Shown here piece after piece: positions 11,026 through 22,621 of a stretch of 64,000 nt of DNA. The notes beneath the pieces are model-generated. The model was not told where the DNA came from. It made no database searches and saw nothing but the letters and a program-made list of their open reading frames with translations. Origin of the DNA: Isochrysis galbana (taxonomy: Eukaryota; Haptophyta; Isochrysidales; Isochrysidaceae); assembly GCA_018136815.1 (NCBI GenBank), contig CM030936.1:2349131-2413130 (forward strand), written 5' to 3'. The first letter of the stretch is position 1; each line of letters begins with the position of its first letter. The position numbers and the translations under genes were made by a program.

Positions 11026-11446
11026 TGTGGAAATCAAGCTCGCGCTTGATTGTGGGGCAAGTCTCGGCGGGGCTAGGGCATGGAGTGAAGAGAAGTCTTG
11101 AGAGAGGAGAGAGGTGGGGAAAGGGCGCGCTACATCGCGACGACGACCCCCGAGACACCACCCCACATCACTCACTCACCAACAAGAAAACTCCGAAAAC
11201 TGACGCAACATCGCACAAACAACAAACAAACCAATGAAACAAATAAGGACAAACGAACCAATGCGGCGTGCAATGCGGCGGAGCTTCGAGGCAACTCATT
11301 GGCAAGAAAAAACTCACTCATTTTTCTCACACACTACACATTGATAGAAGCACCGCATCCGCCTAGAGTATATAAAATACTCTGGATGCGACACCCCCCG
11401 ACTTAAGGCGAGCGTCCACGCGAGTCATGGGGTGATCAGGCCCAAA
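11026..11446 (+). mobile_element. Diverged LTR plus 5' interior of the TRIM-like family
   Basis: 11026-11393 begins TGTGGAAATC and ends TGGATGCGACA. It aligns loosely with the LTRs at 2.6 and 4.0 kb and carries a TATA box (gtatataaaatac, about 11368-11380) that those lack. The next ~50 bp (CCCCCCGACTTAAGGCGAGC...) match the interior start of the intact element. The copy stops before 11506, where the sequence changes to a dispersed terminal motif. The sequence just before it (10917-10990) resembles 54355-54420. Confidence 0.65.
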
Positions 11447-11505
11447 ACAAGCATGAACGAACGAACAAAAGCCGAAACAATGAAACAAACACTATTGAGA
11501 GAGTA

Positions 11506-11565
11506 GGTGTCGTTCCGTCAATTATGGGACATCAATCGAATGGAGCCATCAAATGTCCACAGTTG
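11506..11565 (+). repeat. Dispersed terminal-type motif GGTGTCGTTCCGTCAATT, copy 1
   Basis: About 55 bp starting GGTGTCGTTCCGTCAATTAT and continuing through gggacatcaatcgaatggag. Other copies are at 28877 (+), 44498 (+) and 45859 (-). Here it marks an abrupt junction between the LTR interior and the proline-rich ORF. See the finding on this motif. Confidence 0.65.
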
Positions 11566-13080
11566 CACACCGTCCCGATATGCCGAGGGGATGCGTGCGT
11601 GGCAAATATTTTTACCTACGGTGCCCCCCCCGTGGTCTATTCTCCATTTTTTTGTTATACTCGTTCCAGCACGCTTCTAGGTCGCAATTGGCTCATATCG
11701 CGCCGTTTCTCTTCCACGAAGTCTACACTCAAAACCCTTTGTCCGTATACAGTAATTTTTCACAAAGGTGGAATCAATGCAATGGAACGACTCCGCGCCC
11801 AGAGTCCCCCCCCCGCCGCCGCCCTCGCCGCCGCCGCCCTCGCCGCCGCCGCCCTCGCCGCCGCCGCCCTCGCCGCCGCCGCCCCGCCGCCGCCGCCCTC
11901 GCCGCCGCCGCCCTCGCCGCCGCCGCCCTCGCCGCCGCCGCCCTCGCCACCACCTCCGTCTCCGCCACCGCCCCCGCCGCCACCGCCCTCACCGCCGCCG
12001 CCCTCGCCACCACCTCCATCTCCGCCACCGCCCTCGCCGCCGCCGCCCTCACCGCCGCCGCCCTCGCCACCTCCTCCATCTCCTCCGCCGCCCTCACCGC
12101 CTCCTCCATCTCCTCCACCGCCCTCTCCGCCGCCGCCTTCGCCGCCTCCGCCTTCGCCGCCTCCGCCTTCGCCGCCTCCGCCTTCGCCGCCGCCGCCTTC
12201 GCCGCCGCCGCCTTTGCCGCCGCCGCCCTCGCCGCCGCCGCCGTCGCCGCCTCCGCCCTCTCCACCCCCGCCATCTCCTCCACCGCCCTCTCCGCCGCCG
12301 CCTTCGCCGCCGCCCTCTCCGCCGCCGCCTTCGCCGCCTCCGCCTTCGCCGCCTCCGCCTTCGCCGCCTCCGCCTTCGCCGCCGCCGCCTTCGCCGCCGC
12401 CGCCTTCGCCGCCGCCGCCCTCGCCGCCGCCGCCGTCGCCGCCTCCGCCCTCTCCACCCCCGCCATCGCCGCCGCCGCCCTCTCCGCCTCCGCCTTCGCC
12501 GCCGCCGCCCTCGCCACCTCCGCCTTCGCCGCCGCCGCCCTCGCCACCGCCGCCCTCGCCGCCGCCGCCTTCGCCACCTCCGCCCTCGCCGCCGCCGCCT
12601 TCGCCACCTCCGCCTTCGCCACCTCCGCCCTCGCCGCCGCCGCCCTCGCCACCTCCGCCCTCGCCGCCACCTCCATCTCCTCCACCGCCCTCGCCGCCTC
12701 CTCCATCTCCTCCACCGCCCTCGCCGCCGCCGCCCTCGCCACCTCCTCCATCTCCTCCACCACCCTCGCCGCCTCCGCCCTCGCCGCCTCCGCCCTCGCC
12801 GCCGCCGCCCTCGCCGCCGCCGCCCTCGCCGCCGCCGCCCTCGCCGCCGCCGCCCTCGCCGCCGCCGCCCTCGCCGCCGCCGCCCTCGCCGCCGCCGCCC
12901 TCGCCGCCGCCGCCCTCGCCGCCGCCCCCCCTGACCCCTAACCCCCTGAGCTGCCTCAGCTGGCCCTCTGCCCTCTGGGTGGGCCGGTGGGCCCGAGCGA
13001 GGGACCCCCCAACACCAGAGGAGGGGGCCATAGCGCGCGCAGGAGCAACGCGAAGCTGGAAGGAGGCGTTCACTTTTTAG
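11524..13080 (+). CDS. Possible proline-rich (SPPPP) extensin/pherophorin-like protein
   Basis: An open frame of 518 codons contains the SPPPP array, typical of hydroxyproline-rich wall or coat proteins in algae. Against a real gene: the start lies inside a dispersed repeat motif, there is no signal peptide at the N-terminus, the first 100 residues look non-coding, and the tail after the array (PLTPNPLSCL...) has no known domain. The open frame may be only a consequence of the triplet-based repeat. An upstream exon with a secretion signal was not found. Confidence 0.3.
   Translation: MGHQSNGAIKCPQLHTVPICRGDACVANIFTYGAPPVVYSPFFCYTRSSTLLGRNWLISRRFSSTKSTLKTLCPYTVIFHKGGINAMERLRAQSPPPAAALAAAALAAAALAAAALAAAAPPPPPSPPPPSPPPPSPPPPSPPPPSPPPPPPPPPSPPPPSPPPPSPPPPSPPPPSPPPPSPPPPSPPPPSPPPPSPPPPSPPPPSPPPPSPPPPSPPPPSPPPPSPPPPLPPPPSPPPPSPPPPSPPPPSPPPPSPPPPSPPPSPPPPSPPPPSPPPPSPPPPSPPPPSPPPPSPPPPSPPPPSPPPPSPPPPSPPPPSPPPPSPPPPSPPPPSPPPPSPPPPSPPPPSPPPPSPPPPSPPPPSPPPPSPPPPSPPPPSPPPPSPPPPSPPPPSPPPPSPPPPSPPPPSPPPPSPPPPSPPPPSPPPPSPPPPSPPPPSPPPPSPPPPSPPPPSPPPPSPPPPSPPPPLTPNPLSCLSWPSALWVGRWARARDPPTPEEGAIARAGATRSWKEAFTF
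11806..12930. repeat. 15-bp tandem array encoding SPPPP on the plus strand
   Basis: More than 70 imperfect copies of a ccgccgccctcgccg-type unit cover about 1.1 kb. All three plus frames and two minus frames stay open because the unit is a multiple of three. The plus reading is (SPPPP)n, the minus reading (GGGGE/D)n. Variants (cctccg, ccacct, tcatct) are arranged in blocks, with a ~190-bp block near 12110-12290 repeated at about 12290-12470, showing duplication by unequal exchange. Confidence 0.85.
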
Positions 13081-14147
13081 TGGGGGTGAGTTTGTATAGT
13101 TGAAGTTGATAGTTGACGGGTGTTCATTGTCGTGCGCCCCGTGAGTTGGGCGCGTTCGCGGCGCAGCCGGGGGTGCAATTCGCAAGATTCCTTGTTTCGT
13201 TGGTTATTGTTGGTTGCGCGCCGCGTTTACGTTTACGCGGCGCGAGGAAAATGTTCAGGGGTTTGTTTGTTGTTTGGTAACGCGGCGCGAGGAAAATGTT
13301 CAGGGGTTTGTTGTTTGTTTGGTTTTTGAGGGTGTTATTCACTTTGCACTTTGGACTTTGGGGGTCAAGGGACAACTTGTCAAGGGACAAGGACAAGGGA
13401 GTAGTAGTAGGGAGTTGACTATGTTCAAACGGTCAAAAAGCTTGAGTTGAGTTCGCGTTCGACTTTTTTCTTTTTTTACCACCTACTCCTACTTGTAAGG
13501 GCGCTGGAGCCGAATCCGAATCCCAGTATGGGGAGTCTCGTAGTAGCAATAGCGTGCAACAGTAGACATCTTCAAGTGGTCTTTATACTACCTACTTCTA
13601 AAGCTATTTACATCCGGCACTCTTGTATGTTGCAAACATAAACAAGCGCGCACATGTTTCCTCTTTCAAACTTCCAAACACTGTCTTGAGAACCTTCTCT
13701 ATATGATACGTAATTGGATGTGGTAGTGGTGTGTGGGTGCGTGCGCTTTGAATCTCTTGCATCTCCTCCTTCTACGTCGTCCACTTATTCTGGCTTTCTT
13801 CTCTCCTGCTTGTTTGCTTCCCCTTCTTCCCTTCCTCGTTCTCTCATAACTACTCTCGGCCAATACAATAATATCTCTCTCTTCTCTCTGCCCCCCCCTC
13901 TCTCTCTCTTTCTGTGTCTCTTGGTTTCTCAGTAGTCTCTGTCTCTCTCTCTGCATCTCTCTCTCTCTCTCTTCTCGTCTGTCTCCTCGCCCCGCTTCCT
14001 CCCCCGTCGTCCCCCCCACACCCCCTCTCCCCTCTCTTCCCCCTCTCCCCTCCCTCTCCCTCCCCTCCCTCTCCCCTTCTCCTTGCCCTCCCTCTCCGCC
14101 GCCGTCCCCCGCGGGCTCTCAGTCCTCCTCCAACCCCTTCCTTCCCC
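13081..14147. other. Intergenic with a short duplication and a CT-rich promoter tract
   Basis: 13236-13322 holds two copies of a ~45-bp unit (gcggcgcgaggaaaatgttc, then aggggtttg and T/G repeats). From about 13870 to 14147 the plus strand is CT-rich up to the ATG of the 5'-nucleotidase, resembling the tract before 9165. No gene was recognised. Confidence 0.4.
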
Positions 14148-15344
14148 ATGTCGGAAGTCTCCACGTCGGCGACCTCACTGCTAGCGGTCGGATTCGCCTC
14201 GGCCCTCCTACTCTGGTACGGTCAGCGCCGCCGGCGCACCATCTGGCACCCAATGTCCACCTGGTGGAACCGGCGCGCTGCTCTCCTTCGGAATTCGCGG
14301 CTCGACCAGTTGCTCGTGATCACCGACTTCGACGCGACGATCACGACGGGAGATTCAGTGCAGTGTCACGATATGCTTGGCGTCTCCGAGCTCATGAGCC
14401 CGCCATTCCGCCAAGATTTCGCACCGCTGCTCGACTGGGCGAGCAACCCAGACACGGATGGCGTCCAGTGGTGCGTGATTGCGGCACACTGCTTGCACAG
14501 CTTATCCCCGCACAGGTTTCCCCCGTGTGCGCATGCCATACTCACCACGGGAATTCGCTACCAGCCGTGTATCGCCTCACGTGCGCGGGGTTCATTTGGG
14601 AGCATCGCTCCTCACAGCGGCCGCTCAGGTTCACTCGCCCACGGCATCTGTAGGTGGGACCGGGCGCATGAGCTCATGATCGAGCATGGCCAGCCTCCAC
14701 GTCATCTCATTCCACGCATGGTGCGAGAGACAAAGATGGTGCCACGACCGGGCGCTTTGAAGCTTCTCGCCCGCTTGGCAGCACTCGACGTTCCCGTACT
14801 CATTGTTTCCGCCGGGCTGTCGGACGTGATCGAGGAGTTTTTGCGGCAGCACAACGCGCTCACAGAAAACATTACCGTCTGCTCCAATCGCCTCAACTAC
14901 GGTGCAGACTCGGCGCCGCAGTCTGTTTCACCCGACCCTCCAATCACCTCTTTCACCAAGGACACGGCATACCGCGCATCTTCAACTTTCTTCCGGCAGC
15001 ACTCCCACCGAACAACTCTCATTGTGATTGGCGACTCATGCTCCGATATCGATGCTGCGACACACGTGCCTCATCAGCATTCTCTTTCCATTGGCTTCCT
15101 GAATGGGAAGGAGATACATAACGACTCGGCGGTGAAGCATCTTCAGACATATGATGCGATCGTGCTCGGGCATGACGGCTCGCTTGAGCCAGTGGACGCC
15201 GTGATCGACGAGCTTGCCAGCCACGATCCGACTATCACTACTCCCGTGTTGACCCGAATGATGAAGCATGTCAAGGCCGAGGAGAGGCGGTCAGCGTCCA
15301 AAAGTGCCAATCCCCTCCGCACAGATGGAAGTCGCGGAGATTGA
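14148..15344 (+). CDS. Pyrimidine 5'-nucleotidase, UMPH-1/NT5C3 family (HAD superfamily)
   Basis: Exons 14148-14470 and 14654-15344 give 337 residues. The 183-bp intron (gtgcgtg...ctgtag) is a multiple of three and open, so the unspliced frame reads through, but only splicing restores the family sequence at VQWWDRAHELMI. The HAD motifs are all present: DFDATIT (nucleophile Asp and acid/base Asp), IVSAGLSDVIEEF (motif II Ser), SFTK (Lys) and GDSCSDIDA (motif III/IV acidic pair). The family removes phosphate from UMP and CMP in the cytosol. The N-terminus has a hydrophobic segment (SLLAVGFASALLLWYG) followed by arginines, which suggests a membrane anchor or leader not usual for the animal enzyme. 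The serine/basic tail is extra. Confidence 0.88.
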   Translation: MSEVSTSATSLLAVGFASALLLWYGQRRRRTIWHPMSTWWNRRAALLRNSRLDQLLVITDFDATITTGDSVQCHDMLGVSELMSPPFRQDFAPLLDWASNPDTDGVQWCVIAAHCLHSLSPHRFPPCAHAILTTGIRYQPCIASRARGSFGSIAPHSGRSGSLAHGICRWDRAHELMIEHGQPPRHLIPRMVRETKMVPRPGALKLLARLAALDVPVLIVSAGLSDVIEEFLRQHNALTENITVCSNRLNYGADSAPQSVSPDPPITSFTKDTAYRASSTFFRQHSHRTTLIVIGDSCSDIDAATHVPHQHSLSIGFLNGKEIHNDSAVKHLQTYDAIVLGHDGSLEPVDAVIDELASHDPTITTPVLTRMMKHVKAEERRSASKSANPLRTDGSRGD

Positions 15345-17500
15345 TCTTTTGGCAAAAGGATGGAGCGCTAACGGGAGCGCCATTGCGGGGAGAGGGGTAC
15401 TCGGCACGGCTGGTCGCTAGCCCGGGCATGGATGGATGTTCCAACGAGACGAAATGCGATTAGCGGTTCCAACGTGCGGGAGCTTAGGCTATCGAGGAAA
15501 TAACCCCTGCCTCTCCCGTGGTTGAGGCTTTTTGCGAGACCAAAACAAGCACTTTCACACATTCGACGTCGGCACCCGAGCGCAGCGACGGGAGACTGGA
15601 AGTGGCTGAGCCGCAGAGGCCTTTCTACACTCTTCTCGTCGTGATTTGCTCGGCAAGGTTACATTCCCTCAAGGGCGTGAGGCTCTAGCCGTCAGCGACC
15701 TTCTGAGCGTGCCATCGTCAAAGATCGATAGGGACCATCCTGACGATCCTCTATGCGCCCAATGGCCGTACGTCCTTGGACTCTCCGGCGTCACTACTGC
15801 TATGCTTTTCCTTGTGCTTATGCTCGTTTTTTAATGTCGTGTGAGAGCATGCGTGCGCGTGTGCTTCAAATATAGCGATAGGTAGCTGCTCACGAGCGCG
15901 TATCGCGAGTGTGTTATAGCAAAGTCAAACGTCAAACTGGAGAGTGAGGGTTGTAGGGGAGTGCGCGAGTGCGCGCATAAGAAGCGAATGAGAACCGCGT
16001 GCGATTCGCAATTCGGTGATAGCCCGGGCGAAGCAACCTGATCGGGGGGTGAGTGCATAAAGCTAAGGCGGTACACTGTACAGTCATGTCCTGCGGGTGA
16101 ACGATTATCCCGATCTTCGGCAATATAGAAAACATAAAAACGCCTGAAGATTTTGGGCTAAGACCTACTACATACTAGGTCTCTCTACCTCCCTACCGAC
16201 TACCGACACCGCCAGCCATCGCTTCCCTTCGCTCCACGAGCCCTTCCCTTTCCCCCTTCTTTCCTTTTTCTTCTGATTTCCGCGGTCCGGCCAAGGTGCA
16301 CTACCGTGGGCCTGGTTCGGAGTGTGGGGTCCGTGCAAGACCGCGGAGCCGACGCGGCATCCGTCGATCTCCGATGGGCAGCGGAGGCAGAGATCCTTTG
16401 GCAGTCAGCTTCTAGGCTTGTAGTTGTAGTAAGCAACGGCAAAAGCCCCGGATGGGACGTCAGGCTTTTCTCAGGTTCTAATAGAAGGTCGTCAGGTCTA
16501 TTGGACCTGATAACCTGCTATCAGGTCGAAGGTATTAGAAGTTAAATTCCAATTTTATATTCATAAGTGAAAGAAGGAACGTGGTGCGTGGCCGTGCAGC
16601 CGTGCGGCGATGGCAACGAGCGACAACAGCAGCAGCTCCCTCAGCAGTTGCAGCAGGGCCCATGACTGGGGCAGACAACCGCTGGAGGACCTCGAGGGTA
16701 GCGCATTGGAGTGGTCCACCATCGTCGAGACGGATGGGCGTGCAAAGAACGTGCGCCCGAAGGCCTGCATCTTTTTGTCGAGTCGAGCGGAGCCGGAGGG
16801 CTCTGAGCCACTCCGTCGCGAGCAGCACCGGCGGCTAGCGCGGCGCTTTGGCCCTCCTCCCCACCGGGAGTCGGGTGAATGAAATTCTGGACTGGGTCGG
16901 GCAACCCCATTTGGGTGTCTGGACGGGGAACGAACGGCGAACGAAGGGCTGTGGGGCGGCGAGGCGCTCCTAGCGGCCCTAGTGTGTTGGGTTTTAAGAG
17001 ATTGTTAGACCTACAAAGAACTCTTCCCTCAGGGAGGGAGCCTAGGCTGCTTGAGTGCAGCGACGCAGCGAACAACGACGGACAACGAAGCTGAGAACAA
17101 CAGGTTACACCGACTCACGAACACACCGGAATCATTCACCCAAACCAAGCAAATTATCAAGCAACCGCGACCCCAAATCACCGATAACTCAAACACGTCG
17201 CGAGAGACGGAGAGAGAGAGCGAGAGAGAGAGAGAGACTCCGCAGCGACGGCCGGAGCGTGTCTCCGTTGTAACTTCCCACGTAGCGGAGAGTCCGAAGG
17301 GGAGCGTCCTGTCGCGCGACCACGGCGATCACTTTGGATACAGATCGCGACGAGATATCTTCACGACCGAATAAATCTTGCCGTTGAGCGTGAACCTTCT
17401 AGACGGCTGGGGGCTGGGAGGGCTAGGAGAGGGGCTCCTACCGGCTCCGCTCGTCGAGTCTCTACTGGGTTGTCCCGAGTGCCGGGTGGGGAAACATATA
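15345..17500. other. Intergenic, no firm gene
   Basis: 15646-15834 encodes a 62-codon frame ending in a hydrophobic helix (WPYVLGLSGVTTAMLFLVLM) that could be the last exon of a tail-anchored protein, but no upstream exon was joined. 16488-16525 contains overlapping palindromes (TCAGGTCTATTGGACCTGA, then CTGATAACCTGCTATCAG). 17212-17240 is GA-rich. The rest shows nothing I can name. Confidence 0.35.
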
Positions 17501-18239
17501 TATGTTACCCCCCAGGAGCCAACGCCCCCCAGGAGCTCCCGGGGGCCCCCAGGAGCTATCGGGGGGAAATTTTCTCCCGATCGCCAACAGCCCCACCGAG
17601 AGCTATCGGGGGACCGAGAAAATCCCCCGAGAGCTGTTGGGAGATTTTACGTCCCCCGGGGAGCTATCGCGTTTTAAGGTCGGCCCCCAATAGCTATCGG
17701 GGAAAGGCGGCCCCCGATAGCTATTGGGGGGAAAAGGACGGGCGCCGATAGCTATTGGGGGAAAACGACGGGCGCCGATAGCTATCGGGGGGCTGTCCTC
17801 GAGCCCCCAGGCGCTATTCCCCCCCGTAAGCTGTCAAGGGTGCCTGTCCCGTTTCGCTGGCAGGAGTTGCGAGTGGAGGGAGCCTGGTGAGGTTCCGAAG
17901 GAGCTGTCGGGTGCAGATGACGGATATGAGTTGTACTTGTGTGGTGCCGATGGTTTGCCTTATGGGTCACTGCACTCGTATCACGTCATTGATTACTTTC
18001 CCCCTCGTCGCGTACGTGACGAGTCATAGGTGTGATGTGTGCCTGAATGCTTGTATCTTAAGTGTAAGTTCCCCTAGTGTCAGCGTAGTGCAAGAGATAG
18101 TACGCCGCGCCAGAACAAAAAAATCCCAGCGCACGTCGACGAGTGACGATTGTGCGCAATGGTTCAGCTCCAACGACACTCACCGACAACACGAAGGCAC
18201 TCTAACCCTCAACGAGTTCACTTCACAGCACACAACACA

Positions 18240-19100
18240 AGTTGACTCGACAACCTCATCGAGTTGACTGCACACGCGCAACATGTCGACTTCCCGCTCA
18301 ACAAGTTGACTGTACCCTCAACAAGTTGACTTCAGACACTGAACAAGTTAACTCCACACACTGAACGAGCTGACTCCGCACACTGAGCAAGTTGACTCTA
18401 CCCGCAACAAGTTCACTGCACGCACTCAACTAGTTGACTCCACGCAGAACAAGTTGACCCCACCCTAAACAAGTTGACTCCACACTCAACAAGTTGACTT
18501 TACACTGAACAAGTGGACTCCACGCTGAACCAGGTGACTCTACCCTCAACGAGTTGACTCCACACACTGAATACGTTGACTCCACACACTGAACACGTTG
18601 ACTCCGCACCCTCGACAAGTTGACTGCACACACGCAGCATGTCGACTTCCCGCTCAACAAGTTGACTGTACCCTCAACAAGTTGACTTCAGACACTGAAC
18701 AAGTTAACTCCACACACTGAACGAGCTGACTCCGCACACTGAGCAAGTTGACTCTACCCGCAACAAGTTCACTGCACGCACTCAACTAGTTGACTCCACG
18801 CAGAACAAGTTGACCCCACCCTAAACAAGTTGACTCCACACTCAACAAGTTGACTCCACACTGAACAAGTTGACTCCACGCTGAACCAGGTGACACTACC
18901 CTCAACGAGTTGACTCCACACACTGAACACGTTGACTCCACGCACTGAACACGTTGACTCCACGCCCTCGACAACTTGACTGCACACACGCAACATGTTG
19001 ACTCCCCGCTCAACAAGTTGACTCTGCCCTCAACAAGTTGACTTCAGACACTGAAGAAGTTAACTCCACACACTGAACGAGCTGACTCCGCACACTGAGC
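18240..19100. repeat. GTTGACTC minisatellite with a 356-bp higher-order period
   Basis: About 45 units of roughly 18-20 bp (caacaagttgactccacac and variants) occur. A larger unit repeats with a constant 356-bp offset: landmarks at 18285, 18641 and 18997 match. The variant order (ccgcaacaagttcactgcac, aaccaggtgac) is kept between copies, so whole blocks were duplicated. Confidence 0.85.
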
Positions 19101-19498
19101 TCTAGCGCGTGCACCTTCGCCGCCTGCCACAGGTGACAGGTGCGGCCAGCGACCAACTCTGCCAACTTGTCAGTCGCCGCGCCGACCCTGCCGCCCTCTT
19201 CCAATGAAAGCCGGCGCTCCACCTCTGTGCGGTGCTGGCGCGCCGTACCGACCGCCCTCCCTCTTCGTTCCCAGCCCCACCACCTTTGGCTCTCACCGAC
19301 GCTTGCCGCTCCTCCAGCCGCCACCTGACCTGCACCTGGCTGCTCAGCGCACCGCCCCTGTTCTCGCCATCTGAGCCGCCGCCGCCCACCATCTATTTCC
19401 GCCGTCCTCCCCTTCCTTCCCCCACCCACTGAGGTTGCGGCTGAGACGAACGGCGCTGTCGCGCGCACCCTACCGCTGCTTCCCGAGAGAGGGAGGGA

Positions 19499-19682
<184 letters not shown>

Positions 19683-19904
19683 CCCCGGCTTGCTCTCGGG
19701 GGATTTCCTTTCCCCCCGATAGCTACTGGGGGATCCGCTTACGGCACCCCCCATGAGCAATCTCCCAACAGCTCTCGGGGGATTTTCTCGGTCCCCCGAT
19801 AGCTCTCGGTGGGGCTGTTGGCGATCGGGAGAAAATTTCCCCCCGATAGCTCCTGGGGGCCCCCGGGAGCTCCTGGGGGGCGTTGGCTCCTGGGGGGTAA
19901 CATG

Positions 19905-21120
19905 TATAATGCATAATGCTCTTATCACCATTATCACGCGGCGACAGAGCGAGGTGACGGGTGCACGGGCAGGGGGGGGGGACTCGTGGGAACGGGTGGA
20001 AACGGGGTGGGGCTACCCGAAGCGAAAACAAAACCGCGAATAATTTCGTTTGAGGCTCTTTTATTTAAGGTGTTTCAGGAACTGCGATTGCTTTACGAAA
20101 TTTCACAAACGGGAGATCGCTCGATCAGTAATACTGGGAGGCCGTCACCATGAGTCTGCAGCCGACGCCCCCTTCACTTTCAGGGAGGAGCGATGGCAGA
20201 GCCGAGGAGAGCAACGTCAGAGCTCGCGAGAGCCGAAAGGCGGGCGCAGCCGGGAGCGGTGGCTGGGGCACCCCCTTTTTTTGTCACAGTGACCAACCAC
20301 ATGCTGTGGACAGGCAGGCTGTAGTGGCGGTGCATTGGTTGTTGTGTGGAACGGCGCGGCAGTGCTGCGCGCGCACGCCGCTAGCCACTGGCCAGCTTCT
20401 ACAAACACGGCGGCCAAACAGGAGGGGGTTTGAAACACGAAACACGGCAAAACACAGCTGTGTTTGGCTTTCGTAGAAACACAGTAAACACGTGTTTCCC
20501 AGCTAGGTTAATCACCCTTCCATCCCACCCCACCTGGGGCCGCAGGCATCCAACGCTCTCGGGACAATTCAGGAATGAAACCGGAACCGGCAAGGGCAAT
20601 GGCTTAGGGTGAGGGTAAGGGTAAGGGGGTCAGGGCTTGAGCCTTCCTGCTCCCTCCCCCTGCCGGTATTCGCGCCGTCCACCCAGCAGGCAGAAAAGAG
20701 CTCGAACTCTCCTCTCTCGGCTATGGAAATGGCTATGGCCTTGGCGGCTTGCTCCCCCTCCGGTATCCCCTTCCCTTCCCCCCCCCCCCCCCCCCCGCGC
20801 CCGAGTGCCTGAGCTCGGTCCAGCCAGGTGGGAGCCGCGTGCGCTGCGCTCTCTCACGGCACGCAGGCGCCGCCCTTCCCCCCCCTCCCACTCTCCCTTC
20901 CCCTCGGCCCCGCACCCCTCTCTCGTTGCTTCCCCTCGCGCGGCTCGGCGGAAGGCGACGCGAGGCTCTCATACGCAGGCATCTCGGCACACGCTCATCC
21001 CACACGCGCACACCTTGAGCTGGGCCCGCATTAGCGAGAGGAAATCTCCATCCCCCTCGCTCACTGTCTGCAGACGACTGCAGCTCCTGCTCACGCCGCT
21101 TCTTTTCCACTTCCCTGCCT
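19905..21120. other. Intergenic, low complexity
   Basis: There are short palindrome-rich words at 20428-20505 (acacagctgtgtt, aaacacgtgttt), a short TTAGGG-like run at 20605-20632, and C-rich and CT-rich DNA before the uS15 start. No gene was recognised. Confidence 0.35.
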
Positions 21121-21744
21121 ATGCGTGCAGATATGATGCTGCAGCTGCTGTTGGTTTCAGGCCTGTCGCTCGTATCGGCGCTGGTCGTGTCGCCGGTCTG
21201 CCCCGCCCCGCGCGCTGCAGTTGCGCTGGCGCCAGCCGCATGCTGGGGTGTGCGCATGGATGAGGCTGCTGAGGCGGCGGCTGCGCCGCCTGCCGAGCCC
21301 GTGGATGATTTCACGGAAGATCTGCTTGATGCGCTCGCCGCGGACGAGGTGCCGCTCAGCTCTATGGAGACTCAGGCCGTCTTTGTGAAATCTGAGAACC
21401 CGGATGAGGTTCTTGAGCCGCGTGTTGCATACACAAACTTCCAGTCGGTCGAGGAGATGCGCCAGAAATACCGCCTGCATGCCTCGGATACCGGTTCTGC
21501 ACAGGTGCAGATTGCTGTGCTTACCGCGCGCATTCAGTACATGACCGCTCACATGCAGAAGAACAAGAAGGACTACGCCTCGCTCCGTGGTTTGACCGCT
21601 ATGGTAGTCAGGCGGCGCAAGCTTCTCGAGTACCTTCTCCGAGAGGATCTGGATGAATTCAACCGCATCACTTCCGAGCTCAACATCCGCACGAACCAGC
21701 TCATGAAGCCCAAGCTGCAGGGCGCCCGTGGCCGCCGTACGTAA
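21121..21744 (+). CDS. Plastid-targeted small-subunit ribosomal protein uS15c
   Basis: 207 residues from the first ATG; the methionines at 21133 or 21136 may be the real start because the signal peptide begins MMLQLLLVSGLSLVSA. A transit-like alanine/proline stretch follows, then an acidic linker (about 45-100). The S15 domain occupies the last ~85 residues: EMRQKYRLHASDTGSAQVQIA, TARIQYMTAHMQKNKKDY, LRGLTAMVVRRRKLLEYL. uS15 binds 16S rRNA helices 20-22 early in 30S assembly. The bipartite leader indicates import into a complex plastid. The ~100-residue leader and linker are long for the family. No intron is needed. Confidence 0.9.
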   Translation: MRADMMLQLLLVSGLSLVSALVVSPVCPAPRAAVALAPAACWGVRMDEAAEAAAAPPAEPVDDFTEDLLDALAADEVPLSSMETQAVFVKSENPDEVLEPRVAYTNFQSVEEMRQKYRLHASDTGSAQVQIAVLTARIQYMTAHMQKNKKDYASLRGLTAMVVRRRKLLEYLLREDLDEFNRITSELNIRTNQLMKPKLQGARGRRT

Positions 21745-22620
21745 GCTTCCGTCTCCATCTCTCGCCGATCGTTCCCACACTTGCCTTCATGTGGTGACGT
21801 CAACGTGATTAGTGAAGGCATGATTTCGGGTGGCCTAGACCAACATGTTGTGCTGTCTCAACCATGGCGAGAGGTATGGATGCTTCAGTCCTGGCCTATG
21901 TGATGATGACATCATCGAGGGAGGGCGTGCACCTTGGGCAACGCCTGGCCGTCGGAGGCCATGGGGTGGGTCTGCTGAACGAAGTCGGGTTGATGTTGGG
22001 TGTGCTGCCACCTGTGCAGCATCACGTGTTCGTATTTTGTCTTTGTTTCCCCTCCCACCTGGAAATGTTATGTTGCAATGTACTCAACCTACTAGCTACT
22101 AGCCCGGTCACTCACTAGGGGGGTGCGGAGGGCAAAATCGGTAATGGGCAAATGGAGGCCTAAATAAGCTTTCTATCTCTTTAGAGGCGGGGGGAAGCAC
22201 CCGCGAAGGTGCTTCGACGTGCCCCCATGGCCAGCCCCCATACGGAGAACCCAGAGGGCGCTGGGGGCCTTGGTATGCACCCTGAGGGCGAGTCTTATAC
22301 CTCGGATGACGACGTCGCGCCCGAGAATCCCGAGCCCTACCAGTTTGCGGGCGACGAGGACGAGGAGGAGGGCGTCGAGAACGTCCCCGACGAGGTGGAG
22401 GTGCAAGTGTTGGTGGGACGCGCCGAGGCGGCCCCTGACGCCTGACGGCGAGGAGGAGGAGGATGGATGGCCCACACTCGACAGCGGCCGCGCCCCCGCT
22501 GCCGGCCGGCCAGCCGCAGGCCATGCCCGGACAAGCGCGCGAGCGCCGCCGCGGGCGCGAAACGAGCCTAGTGGCTAGTGGGATGGGCATCCTCACAATC
22601 TACCAACAGCCAACAGGACG
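21745..22620. other. Intergenic, possible small acidic ORF
   Basis: 22227-22445 encodes a 72-codon acidic frame (MASPHTENPEGAG..., with SDDD and DEDEEE runs) preceded by GC-rich DNA. There is no recognisable domain or promoter, so it could be an exon or chance. The rest shows nothing clear. Confidence 0.3.
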
Positions 22621-22621
22621 A

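Noticed and set aside
11760-13073. Glycine-rich protein on the minus strand (GGGGE repeats)
   Set aside because: It is the mirror of the SPPPP array; the open frame follows from the triplet-based repeat and has no coding flanks.
14471-14653. Extra 61-residue insertion in the 5'-nucleotidase
   Set aside because: It has intron borders, and removing it restores the conserved WW-D-AH-LMI segment; the open frame is coincidental.
20605-20632. Interstitial telomere repeat
   Set aside because: Only three or four irregular gggta/agggt units; too short and imperfect.
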